A stretch of DNA of 64,000 nucleotides, from positions 1 to 64,000 of the forward strand of contig DATGZK010000010.1 of the NCBI GenBank assembly GCA_035489755.1. Direction: 5' to 3'. The notes beneath the pieces were generated by a model. That model worked only from the letters and a program-made list of their open reading frames with translations. It did not search any database and was not told where the DNA came from. The translations under genes and the position numbers were made by a program. Positions 8,086 to 16,179 of this stretch are shown one piece after another. This DNA comes from UBA9160 sp035489755. Its GTDB lineage: Bacteria > Myxococcota_A > UBA9160. The stretch's first letter is position 1; the number at the start of each line of letters is the position of its first letter.

Positions 8086-9624
8086 ATGCAGACCGACTCC
8101 CACAATCCGCTGATGGTAGGTCTCTCGAAAGCGCTGCTGCCTGAGCCGTGCAGCCTCGTCATCTTCGGCGGCGGAGGTGACCTGTCCCGGCGCAAGCTTC
8201 TGCCCGGCCTCTACAACCTGATGCGTGATGGCGTACTGCCCGCGAACTTCGCCGTGGTCGGCTTCGCGCGCACCGCTCTCGACGATGAGCACTTCCGCGC
8301 GCTCGCCCGCGAGAGCATCGAGAAGTACTCGCGGCGCTCTCTCGATCCCGACGCTTTCGAGCACTTTGCCCGCAACCTCTTCTTCGTGCGCGGCGGCTTT
8401 GCCGATCCTGCGGCCTACGCCGCGCTCGCAAAGCGCCTCGACGAAATCGAACCGGGTTGCGGCGTTCCGGGCAATCGCATCTTCTACCTCTCGATCCCGC
8501 CGAGCGTAATGGGGGTGTGCGTCGACCAGCTCCAGACTGCGGGTCTTGTGCGGCCGCCCGGCTCGCCGCCGTTCTCGCGCATCATCGTGGAGAAGCCGAT
8601 CGGCCATGACCTCGAAAGCGCGCGCCAGCTCAATGCCACCGTGGCGCGCGTCTTCGCCGAGAGCCAGGTCTTCCGCATCGATCACTACCTCGGGAAGGAA
8701 ACGGTCCAGAGCCTGCTGGTCATGCGCTTTGCGAATTCGATTTTCGAACCGCTCTGGAACCAGAAATACGTGGATCACGTGCAAATCACCGTGGCTGAAG
8801 AGGAGGGCGTGGGCACGCGCGCCAACTACTACGAGGAGGCGGGAGCACTGCGAGACATGGTGCAGAACCACATTCTCCAGGTGCTGTGCCTAACCGCCAT
8901 GGAGCCCCCGTGGTCGCTCTCGCCCGACGTGGTGCGCGACAACCGGCTCGCGGTGTTGCAGGGCCTGCGTCCGATCTCGAGCAAGGACGTCGACCAGTAT
9001 GTGGTCCGAGCACAGTACGCGAGCGGCTTCCATCACGGGGTCGAGGTGCCTGGCTATCGCAACGAGCCGAACGTGAAGCTCGACTCGACGACCGAGACCT
9101 ACGTCGCCCTCAAGTGCTTCGTGGACAACTGGCGCTGGGCCGGCGTGCCCTTCTACCTCCGCACCGGCAAGCGCATGCCCAAGCGCGCCAGCGAGATCGC
9201 GGTGCAGTTCAAGGACGTGCCGCCCATCCTTTTCAACTACGATCCCCAGTCTCCCCTCGAGCCAAACGTTTTGACCGTGCGCATCCAGCCCGATGAGGGC
9301 CTCTCGCTCAAGATTGCCACCAAGCTGCCCGGCCCGAAGGTGCGCATCTACCCCGTAAAGATGGACTTTCGTTACGGCACGACCTTTGGCGAGCAGTCTC
9401 CCGAGGCGTACGAGCGGTTGCTGCTCGACGTGATGGCCGGCGACGCCACGCTGTTCATGCGTCGAGATGCCGTCGAGGCCTCGTGGACGTGGGTGACCGG
9501 TATCCTCGAGGCCTGGCAGGAGCGCGGCACGCGCTGGCTGCCTCAGTATCCCGCCGGCAGCTGGGGCCCGCTCGAGGCGGAGAAACTGATTGCTGCCGAC
9601 GGGCGGAAGTGGCGCACGCTGTGA
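8086..9624 (+). CDS. zwf: Glucose-6-phosphate 1-dehydrogenase
   Basis: Oxidises glucose 6-phosphate to 6-phosphogluconolactone, making NADPH. The 512-residue length is normal. Landmarks: the nucleotide-binding FGGGGDLSRRKL, EKPIGHDL, and the active-site RIDHYLGKE with catalytic His. ATG 8086 follows AAGGAG with 5-nt spacing. The stop codon overlaps the opcA start (GTGA, 9621-9624), which predicts translational coupling with its assembly factor. Confidence 0.97.
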   Translation: MQTDSHNPLMVGLSKALLPEPCSLVIFGGGGDLSRRKLLPGLYNLMRDGVLPANFAVVGFARTALDDEHFRALARESIEKYSRRSLDPDAFEHFARNLFFVRGGFADPAAYAALAKRLDEIEPGCGVPGNRIFYLSIPPSVMGVCVDQLQTAGLVRPPGSPPFSRIIVEKPIGHDLESARQLNATVARVFAESQVFRIDHYLGKETVQSLLVMRFANSIFEPLWNQKYVDHVQITVAEEEGVGTRANYYEEAGALRDMVQNHILQVLCLTAMEPPWSLSPDVVRDNRLAVLQGLRPISSKDVDQYVVRAQYASGFHHGVEVPGYRNEPNVKLDSTTETYVALKCFVDNWRWAGVPFYLRTGKRMPKRASEIAVQFKDVPPILFNYDPQSPLEPNVLTVRIQPDEGLSLKIATKLPGPKVRIYPVKMDFRYGTTFGEQSPEAYERLLLDVMAGDATLFMRRDAVEASWTWVTGILEAWQERGTRWLPQYPAGSWGPLEAEKLIAADGRKWRTL

Positions 9625-10742
9625 GTGAGTCGGTGACGTCTCCGAGGCCCGTGGACATCGGTGCCATCGAGCGCGAGCTCGCCGAGCTGTGGAGCGAGCC
9701 GCTCGGCAGCGTGGCGGCCGGAGCCGAGGGCATGGAGCCCGCCACCCGCGCCTGCATGTCCAACCTCCTCATCTGGTGTGCGACCCAGGAGCAGGCCCGC
9801 GGGCTCCCGATCGAGATCGGTGAAATCGTGGAAAAACATCCCTCCCGCGTGCTTTTGCTCGTGGGCGAGCCCGAGTACGAGAACGCTGGGCTCTCCGCCA
9901 GCGTCTCGGCGGTGTGTCATCCGGCCAGCGCGGGACGCCAGATCTGCTCCGAGCATGTCACGCTCTCGGCGCCGACCCCCTCGACCAATCGCCTGCCGTC
10001 GATCGCGCGCCCTCTCCTGATTGGCGACCTGCCCACCGCACTCTGGTGGGCGGCCCCGGAGCCGCCAACGGCCGCCGGCGCCCTGTTCGACGACCTCGCA
10101 GGCATGGCCGATCACGTGATCTACGACAGCGCGGGCTGGCTCGATCCAGTGCGGGGGGTGGTGTCGGTGGCGAGCTGGGAGATGGGGCTTGAGACGCGCA
10201 GGGTCGTCTCCGACCTTGCGTGGCGACGCGGGAAGCCCTGGCGACGCCTCGTGAGCCAAACGCTCGACCCACTCATCCTGCCGGAGGCGCTCGAATCGAT
10301 CGAGGAGGTCGAGATCGAGCACGGCCCCCATGCGCTCCCCCAGGCCTGGTTCTTGATCGGCTGGCTTGCGGGGCGCCTTGGCTGGCAGCCGATCGGCGGA
10401 AAAGTCGCGCCGGGCGTAGAGGTGAGCTGGGGATTCGAATCCGCGAAGGGGCCGCTGCGGGTCACTGTCCGGCGGCTCCCGAGTGGCGAGCCGGAGCTCT
10501 CGCGCGTCGCCATCCGTTGGAATGCGAAGTCGAGCAAAGGCGCGGCCACCTTTGCCTGGGAGGGGCGGGATCGCCTTGTGGTTTTGGCCGGGAGCAGTTT
10601 CGCTTCCGCGCGCGTCTTGTCCGTCCACCGCGAGTCGCGCGCCAGTCTCGTCGCGCGACAGATGGCCAAGCTCTTCCACGACCCCTTGTTTCGCGACACG
10701 CTTGCGCTGTCGCGGCGCATGGCGGAGGCGCTCCTGCGATGA
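9621..10742 (+). CDS. opcA: Glucose-6-phosphate dehydrogenase assembly protein OpcA
   Basis: 373-residue OpcA-family protein. In cyanobacteria and actinobacteria, OpcA supports assembly and redox activation of G6PDH. Recognisable blocks include MSNLLIWCATQEQA, ICSEHVTL, and the DLPTALWWA motif, where OpcA families place a conserved tryptophan pair. The frame is open upstream to 9483, inside zwf, but GTG 9621 overlapping the zwf stop by 4 bases is the natural start. Its place between zwf and pgl is the conserved genomic context. It ends in another 4-base overlap (ATGA) with pgl. Confidence 0.88.
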   Translation: MSESVTSPRPVDIGAIERELAELWSEPLGSVAAGAEGMEPATRACMSNLLIWCATQEQARGLPIEIGEIVEKHPSRVLLLVGEPEYENAGLSASVSAVCHPASAGRQICSEHVTLSAPTPSTNRLPSIARPLLIGDLPTALWWAAPEPPTAAGALFDDLAGMADHVIYDSAGWLDPVRGVVSVASWEMGLETRRVVSDLAWRRGKPWRRLVSQTLDPLILPEALESIEEVEIEHGPHALPQAWFLIGWLAGRLGWQPIGGKVAPGVEVSWGFESAKGPLRVTVRRLPSGEPELSRVAIRWNAKSSKGAATFAWEGRDRLVVLAGSSFASARVLSVHRESRASLVARQMAKLFHDPLFRDTLALSRRMAEALLR

Positions 10743-11587
10743 CCAAGCCGCGACCCAAAACCAAGGCGAGCAGGCGCGGTGATTCCGACAAGGCCGCGAG
10801 CCGTCAAAAATCGACGCGCAGCAGCGAGCCCGTCGTTCGCGTGCTGGCCGACCCCGAGACCGTGGCGCGCGCGGCGGCCGGCGAGTTCGTGCGGCTTGCG
10901 CGCAAGCTGCACGCCAAGGGACATGCCTTTCGCGTCGCGCTCTCCGGGGGCTCGACGCCGCGGCGTACCTACGAGATCCTTGCGCAAGCGCCGTTCCGAG
11001 ACATGGTGGACTGGACGCGCGTCCATTTCTTCTGGGGAGACGAGCGCTGCGTTCCACCCGACCATCCGGATTCAAACTATCGAATGGCGCTCGAGGCACT
11101 GCTCTCCCGGGTTCCTGCCGTCCCTGCCCGGATCCACCGCATCGAGGCGGAGCGAATGGATGCCGATGCCGCGGCGCGCGAATACCAGCGCGAAATCGCG
11201 CGCGTCTTTGGGGCCACCGACGACGCTCCCACACCGGCCTTCGACCTCATCCTTCTGGGTCTTGGTCCCGACGGCCACACCGCATCGCTCTTTCCAGGAA
11301 CCGCGGCGCTGCGTGAGGTCGAACGCTGGGTAGTTGCGAACTTGGTGCGCAAGCTCGGGGCTCGGCGCATGACCTTCACCTATCCACTGCTCAACCGCGC
11401 CTCCCATCTCGTCTTCCTCAGCACAGGGGCCGAGAAGAGCGCGATCCTGGCCGAGGTGCTTGAGGGTCCCGAGGACCGCGAGCGGCTCCCTGCCCAGGGC
11501 GTGCGACCTTCCCCGGGTACGCTCACCTGGATCGTCGACATCCCGGCCGCGGCGAAGCTGGTGCGCACCACGGTGACCAAGGGGTGA
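10739..11587 (+). CDS. pgl: 6-phosphogluconolactonase (DevB/Pgl type)
   Basis: Hydrolyses the lactone product of Zwf to 6-phosphogluconate. Motifs of the family: VALSGGSTPRRTYE, FFWGDERCVPPDHPDSN, and LGLGPDGHTASLFPG with its catalytic His. The first 30 residues are a Lys/Arg/Ser-rich extension not seen in typical 230-260-residue Pgl proteins, giving 282 here. The start is fixed by the ATGA overlap with opcA; the end overlaps glk by GTGA. All three junctions in this operon are 4-base overlaps. Confidence 0.95.
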   Translation: MTKPRPKTKASRRGDSDKAASRQKSTRSSEPVVRVLADPETVARAAAGEFVRLARKLHAKGHAFRVALSGGSTPRRTYEILAQAPFRDMVDWTRVHFFWGDERCVPPDHPDSNYRMALEALLSRVPAVPARIHRIEAERMDADAAAREYQREIARVFGATDDAPTPAFDLILLGLGPDGHTASLFPGTAALREVERWVVANLVRKLGARRMTFTYPLLNRASHLVFLSTGAEKSAILAEVLEGPEDRERLPAQGVRPSPGTLTWIVDIPAAAKLVRTTVTKG

Positions 11588-12567
11588 TCCTCGCCGGCGA
11601 TCTCGGCGGCACGAAGACCTTGCTGGGTCTTTTCGAGCGAGTGCCGGGGGGCGTACGCTCCGTGCGCGAGCAGCAGTTCAGGAGCCGCGAGTACGCGGCC
11701 TTTTCGGCCATCCTGGATTCTTTCCTGCCGCGCGATGCCGCCACGCCCAAACTCGGGGCCGTCTGCTTCGGGGTGCCCGGCGCAGTGGTCGACGGCCGAT
11801 CCCACGCCACAAACCTGCCCTGGACGCTCGAGGAGAGCGCGCTTTCACGCGAGACCGGCAAGCCGGTTAAGCTCCTCAACGACCTGCAGGCCATGGCCTA
11901 TGGCATGCTCTTTCTCGCCCCCACGCAGCTTCGTGTGCTTCAGGCCGGAACCCGCCCGCGTCTGCGCGGCAACGTGGCCGTGATCGCCGCCGGAACCGGC
12001 CTTGGTGAGGCCATGCTCTACTTCGATGGAGAGCAACACCATCCTGTGGCGTCCGAAGGGGGACACGCGGACTTCGCTCCCCAGAGCGACGAGGAAGTCG
12101 AGCTCCTGCGCTGGCTCCGTGCCAAGTTCAAGGGGCATGTGAGCTACGAGCGGATCCTCGCCGGTCCGGGTCTTACGAACGTCTACCAGTTCTTGAAGGA
12201 GACAACGGGCTACCGCGAACCGGAATTCGTGACGCGCCGGCTCGCGCAGGGAGATCCGAACGAGGGCATCACCGAGTTTGCGCTCGCAGGGCGCGATCCC
12301 CTCTGTGAGAACGCACTCGCCATGTTTTCTGGCATCTACGGTGCCGAGGGCGGCAACCTGGGGATGCGCTGGCTCGCGACGGGCGGCGTGTTCGTGGGCG
12401 GCGGCATCGCGCCGAAGATCCTGCCCATCCTCGAGCGGGGCGGCTTTCTCGCACGTTTTAACGACAAGGGACGCTTCACGCCGCTCATGCAGAGCCTCGA
12501 GCTCAGCGTCTCGCTCGAGCCCCGCACCGCGCTGCTCGGCGCGGCCCACTACGCGGCGCGTCTCTAA
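11584..12567 (+). CDS. glk: Glucokinase (Glk family)
   Basis: Phosphorylates glucose to glucose 6-phosphate, feeding Zwf directly. The 327-residue product belongs to the bacterial Glk family rather than ROK: no ROK cysteine zinc motif is present. Features: phosphate-binding LAGDLGGTKTLLG at the N-terminus, LLNDLQAMAYG with catalytic Asp, VIAAGTGLGEAML, and SEGGHADFAP. GTG 11584 overlaps the pgl stop. Only 28 bases separate it from the next, unidentified gene, which may be co-transcribed. Confidence 0.95.
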   Translation: MILAGDLGGTKTLLGLFERVPGGVRSVREQQFRSREYAAFSAILDSFLPRDAATPKLGAVCFGVPGAVVDGRSHATNLPWTLEESALSRETGKPVKLLNDLQAMAYGMLFLAPTQLRVLQAGTRPRLRGNVAVIAAGTGLGEAMLYFDGEQHHPVASEGGHADFAPQSDEEVELLRWLRAKFKGHVSYERILAGPGLTNVYQFLKETTGYREPEFVTRRLAQGDPNEGITEFALAGRDPLCENALAMFSGIYGAEGGNLGMRWLATGGVFVGGGIAPKILPILERGGFLARFNDKGRFTPLMQSLELSVSLEPRTALLGAAHYAARL

Positions 12568-12595
12568 AGGCGAAGGCACGGGGTAGACTCTCGGC

Positions 12596-13378
12596 GTGGA
12601 GCTCGCTCCCCTGCCGAAACCTCGCGGCGGTTCGGATCGCCACACGGCGCCGACTTGGAGGCTGGTCGCGAAGGCCATCGGCGGCCCCCAGGAGATCGCA
12701 GGCAAGCTCGAACGTCTTGTGCGCACGCTGCGCCTGTGGCGAAACCCCAAAGAGCTCGAGCGACGCCTCACGGCACTCGAGGCGAGGGGCTTCGCACGCG
12801 GGCGGCCGACGCGGCTCCAGCTGCTCTTCGGCGGCCTCGACATGTTGCGTTTCGTGATCGAGCCCGCCGCGCGCGAATACTACCGCCAGCAGAATATTTC
12901 GTTCGGCTTTCATCAGTGCCTTCGCATCCTCGACGATCCCGTCTCGATGATTGATCCGACGGGCCTGTTCTCCGAACGCGACACCATCATGGGGCACGTC
13001 ATGCAGGTCGTGCATCTAAACCCGATCTTCGATCTGCAGCTTCTCGAAGCGTTTCCCGATGGCCTCGAGAGGTTCGAACGCGAGCTTGAAGCGATGGTCG
13101 CGGGGACGCATCCGCGCGCCCGTACGATCGCCGCGGTGGTGGAGGACCCTGGCTACCACGCTCGGCTTCTGGAGTATGTGCGCCGCTACCGCGCCGACCC
13201 GGGGACGCCGCCCCTCGTACGCGAGCAGCAGACGCTTCGCAGCGATCCGCGCTTTGCGGCGGCGGAGCGCCAGTTCGCGACGCTCCCGGGCTTCCTCGCC
13301 TACTCGAGGCGACTGCCCACGGGTCTTGTTGCGCTCGTGCGCCGGCTGCGCGCAGTGCGCGAGTTCACGGCTACCTAG
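12596..13378 (+). CDS. Hypothetical protein downstream of glk
   Basis: 260 residues; I do not recognise the family. It is charged and mostly helical, with no signal peptide, no convincing membrane segment and no cysteine cluster. Possibly conserved-looking stretches are FGGLDMLRFVIEPAAREYY, ILDDPVSMIDPTGLFSERD and VVHLNPIFDLQLL. GTG 12596 is the first start after the upstream stop; the ribosome-binding site is weak. Position and spacing suggest it is the last gene of the rpiA-zwf-opcA-pgl-glk transcript, but nothing in the sequence links it to sugar metabolism. Confidence 0.6.
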   Translation: MELAPLPKPRGGSDRHTAPTWRLVAKAIGGPQEIAGKLERLVRTLRLWRNPKELERRLTALEARGFARGRPTRLQLLFGGLDMLRFVIEPAAREYYRQQNISFGFHQCLRILDDPVSMIDPTGLFSERDTIMGHVMQVVHLNPIFDLQLLEAFPDGLERFERELEAMVAGTHPRARTIAAVVEDPGYHARLLEYVRRYRADPGTPPLVREQQTLRSDPRFAAAERQFATLPGFLAYSRRLPTGLVALVRRLRAVREFTAT

Positions 13379-13441
13379 CCTTGGGAGAAGGCGCGCCGCC
13401 GCGCCCGGGCGCAGGTCGGGGGGGGCCGAGCGACACGATCC

Positions 13442-14005
13442 TTAGGCCGGCTCGCTCAGCATGGAGAGCCACTTCGTATGCCACTGGCACTCCTGCGCTC
13501 CGCTCAAGCGGCACGCCGTGTGGGCCACCGAGACTTCGCGGGCGCCGGAGAGGTGGAGAAGCTCGTGGTAGTAGCCGCCGAAGACTCCGCACATCTCCGC
13601 CGCGCGCAGGCCGTAATCGGCAAGTTCGACGCGCACCAAGTTCTCGCTTTCCCACGTCACGGTCACGGTCCCCGAGTCGTGGTAGGCCTGCCAAAGGGCT
13701 GGCCCGCGCCGCAGCGTCGCATCGGGATCGCCCACCTTCAGCATATTCCGGTACACACCCTGAAGGTCGCTGCGCGCGCTCGCGCGCCCAAGAAACTCCC
13801 AGACGTCGCGGCGCCCCCCGCCAACCAGCTCCGCCACGGCGCGCAGCAGCGCGAGGTGGTCCTTCTCCGGGTACCAGACGGAAATCGCGATGCGCTTCTC
13901 GAGGTAGTGCTGAAGCTCTCGGGGCAGGAGGGCCGCGGCCTTCTCGCGCTGCGCGCGCAGCGCCTTCACACACTGCAGCATCGCGGTGCCCTTGATCTGG
14001 GGCAT
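13442..14005 (-). CDS. TIGR02265-like (DUF2378) protein
   Basis: 187 residues resembling a paralogous family best known from Myxococcus. Matching features: an N-terminal IKGTAM strand, a mid-protein ISVWYPEKDHLALLRAV block, and a C-terminal half with GVFGGYYHELLHLSGAREV. It closes with a C-x-x-(S/G)-x5-C-x3-W-like ending (CRLSGAQECQWHTKW). Such domains have a heme-NO/V4R-like fold and are suspected small-ligand sensors; no ligand is known. Start is ATG 14005. It lies about 80 bases downstream of the diiron gene on the same strand. The assignment rests on pattern recall only. Confidence 0.6.
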   Translation of the reverse strand: MPQIKGTAMLQCVKALRAQREKAAALLPRELQHYLEKRIAISVWYPEKDHLALLRAVAELVGGGRRDVWEFLGRASARSDLQGVYRNMLKVGDPDATLRRGPALWQAYHDSGTVTVTWESENLVRVELADYGLRAAEMCGVFGGYYHELLHLSGAREVSVAHTACRLSGAQECQWHTKWLSMLSEPA

Positions 14006-14084
14006 GCCCTTTATCCACTGGGGTGGGTCCGGAGGTTCCTTCGGCGGCCGCGTGCGGGGGCTTGAGGCGGAGGCTGCGGGACGC

Positions 14085-15155
14085 TCAGTCTGCCTGCGGC
14101 ATGACCTCGCCCGTTTCCCGGTCTTCGAGCGACTCGAGGATGTGCGGATCGTCGTAGACGTGGATCCCCGCCTCGGCGAAGCGGGCGCGCGTCCGCTCGG
14201 TCACGGCTCCGACACGCACGAGTGCAGGCATCATGAGATCTCGGAACGAGTGGATCGCCCCGGGTACTTGGTCGGTGCGGATCCCGGCCTCGCGTGCCTG
14301 CGCGAGCCCGCGCACGAAATCCCCAGGATCGATGCCGCAGCGTACCAACACCTCGCGAAAGCCCGGATCCGGCTCCGGCCGTCCCGCAGCATCGGGTCCG
14401 CCGGTCGCGTCGCTCATCCCCTTGATCACCTGATACGCAAAGTCTGCGACGTCTTCTCGATCCTCGGGGTGCATGTGGGCGAGCGCATGCTGCACATAGA
14501 CGTTTCCGAACGCCACGTGGCGCGCTTCGTCGCGCAGCACGTACTCGATCACCTGGCGCAGAAGGTCGCAGGAGGTGGCGCGGCGCATGTTGTGGAAGGC
14601 ACCAAGGGCGAGTCCCTCGACCACCATGTTCATCCCAATCGCGATCTTCACCCAGTGGTCGGCCCGAAGGGTCAAGTCGATCAGGCGCTTTAGCGCGGGG
14701 GAGATTGGATAGACAAGCGCAAGCTTGCGGATGTAGCGTTCAAACACCTCGACGTGTCGAGCCTCGTCCATGGTCTGCGTCGCGGCGTAGAGCTTGCCCT
14801 CGTAGTCGGGAACGGCATGCACGAGCGCCGCGGCCACCATGAGCGCGCCCTGCTCGCCGTGCAGGAACTGGGAGAGGCGATGCGCGGCCACATGCGCGGT
14901 GAAGGCTTCGCGCGTGCTCTTGCCGAGCCGCTGCACGAAGGGGATGCGGTCGAATCCCATGCGGGCTTCATCCACGATCGGTTTCGAAGGGTCGATCGGC
15001 TTTGTCCAGTCGATATCCCGTTCGGCGTCCCACTGCAGGCGCTTCGACTTCGAGTAGAGACTGGCAAGCTTCTCGATCTCGGCGGCGTAGTCGAACTGCC
15101 AGCAGACGTCCATCGAGGTTTTCCAAAGGTCGGTACGCCTCGGCCGCTCGTCCAT
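14085..15155 (-). CDS. Ferritin-like diiron-site protein (R2/AurF-type oxygenase superfamily)
   Basis: 356-residue four-helix-bundle protein with a complete diiron ligand set: E101, E131-x2-H134 (DEARH), E180 and E210-x2-H213 (a second DEARH). This is the ligand order of ribonucleotide-reductase-R2-like oxidases and AurF-type N-oxygenases, so O2 activation is likely; the substrate is unknown. The frame extends upstream to 15632, but ATG 15155 is preceded by GGAGGAG with 5-nt spacing, which decides the start. No partner reductase is adjacent. A decayed methyltransferase diverges from it. Confidence 0.8.
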   Translation of the reverse strand: MDERPRRTDLWKTSMDVCWQFDYAAEIEKLASLYSKSKRLQWDAERDIDWTKPIDPSKPIVDEARMGFDRIPFVQRLGKSTREAFTAHVAAHRLSQFLHGEQGALMVAAALVHAVPDYEGKLYAATQTMDEARHVEVFERYIRKLALVYPISPALKRLIDLTLRADHWVKIAIGMNMVVEGLALGAFHNMRRATSCDLLRQVIEYVLRDEARHVAFGNVYVQHALAHMHPEDREDVADFAYQVIKGMSDATGGPDAAGRPEPDPGFREVLVRCGIDPGDFVRGLAQAREAGIRTDQVPGAIHSFRDLMMPALVRVGAVTERTRARFAEAGIHVYDDPHILESLEDRETGEVMPQAD

Positions 15156-15256
15156 GGACTCCTCCGACACCCAGGGCAGCCTATCCCCGCTGCCCACGGG
15201 GCACAACCGGCGTGTATGCTGCGTCTCGGGGGAGCCCTCGACGCGCGGGAGAGCGC

Positions 15257-16008
15257 ATGTGCTACGCGTTCGGTGACTCGGCGGTGGCGGCGGAGCGGCT
15301 CGCCCTTGTGGCGCAGGTCTTCGAAGGACCGAGTCGAACCTTCTGGTGCTCCTTCGCGCCCGCGGGCCCTCGTCTCGCGCTGGACCTCGGCTGCGGCCCT
15401 GGCCACACGACGCGCGCTTTGGCGCAGAGCGTGGGCGCAACGCAGACCGTGGGCATGGGCCTCGCCGTGCGCTCGGCCGCTCCGAGGAATTCAGCCGAGG
15501 AGTCGCCGATCTCGTGATCTGCCGCTTCCTGCTCTCACACCTGCGGGAGCCGGTCCGTGTCGTTGCGGGTTGAGCAAAGCTCCTCGCGCCCTGCGGGCGG
15601 CTTCTCGTCGAAGAGGTGGAGTCGATCTCCACGGACTGCCCCGTTTTTCAGCGCTACCTCGCCCTCGTGGCGGCGACCCTAGATGGTCAGGGCCAAGCGC
15701 TCTATGTCGGCCCGTCCCTCGACCGGGCCGGCGCTCCTTCGGGTCTCGAGCGCCTTGCGAGCCGCGTGACCGAGCACGACGTCGCGACCGTGGATGCCGC
15801 CCGCATGTTCGCGATGAACCTCCATGCGCTCGGCCGAAATCCGCTGGCCCAGGCACGCGAGGGAGAGCGCGGCCTTGCCGAGCTCGCCCGAGAGCTTGCT
15901 TCCCTCGCGGCCCGTGCGAGCGGGCCCTTCGAGAACCGATGGGGCCTGCGCCAGATTGCGCTTCAGCGTGCGGCCGGAGCGGATTCCGATGGCGCGGCGG
16001 AATCCTAG
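15257..16008 (+). pseudogene. Degenerate SAM-dependent methyltransferase
   Basis: Fragments of one class I methyltransferase spread over two frames. Frame 2 (15257-15517) starts MCYAFGD, contains the SAM motif LALDLGCGPGHTTRAL and stops at 15515-15517. Frame 1 resumes with ADLVICRFLLSHLREP (strand 4 region), hits TGA at 15571-15573 just before KLLAPCGRLLVEEVE, and then runs open to 16008. So there is at least one frameshift, one in-frame stop and an apparent internal loss between strands 2 and 4. C-terminal sequence (VDAARMFAMNLHALGRNP) still looks protein-like, suggesting recent decay. Confidence 0.75.
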
Positions 16009-16112
16009 CCGCGAAGCTGCCGGCGCTCGGGTGCTTGTCGCTGGGTTTCGCCCAGATTGACAGCCTCGAAGCGACCGCCGACCCTCCCTGTCACACCGTC
16101 GCCCGACCCGCG

Positions 16113-16134
16113 AAGCCCGGCCGATGCCGGGCTT
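16113..16134 (+). terminator. Intrinsic-terminator-like hairpin before the glycan locus
   Basis: Perfect 9-bp stem AAGCCCGGC/GCCGGGCTT with a 4-nt CGAT loop, followed by a short T-run (TTT, then TCGTCC). It lies after the methyltransferase remnant and before the GH-GT2 gene. Its presence argues against a start for that gene upstream of 16180. Confidence 0.6.
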
Positions 16135-16179
16135 TCGTCCATCGGTGAGGGGCGTGGCGGGCTCGAAGGGGTTTGCTGC

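Noticed and set aside
13392..13420. GC-rich hairpin between convergent genes after 13378
   Set aside because: GGCGCG/CGCGCC pairing exists but arises easily in such GC-rich sequence and has no T-run.
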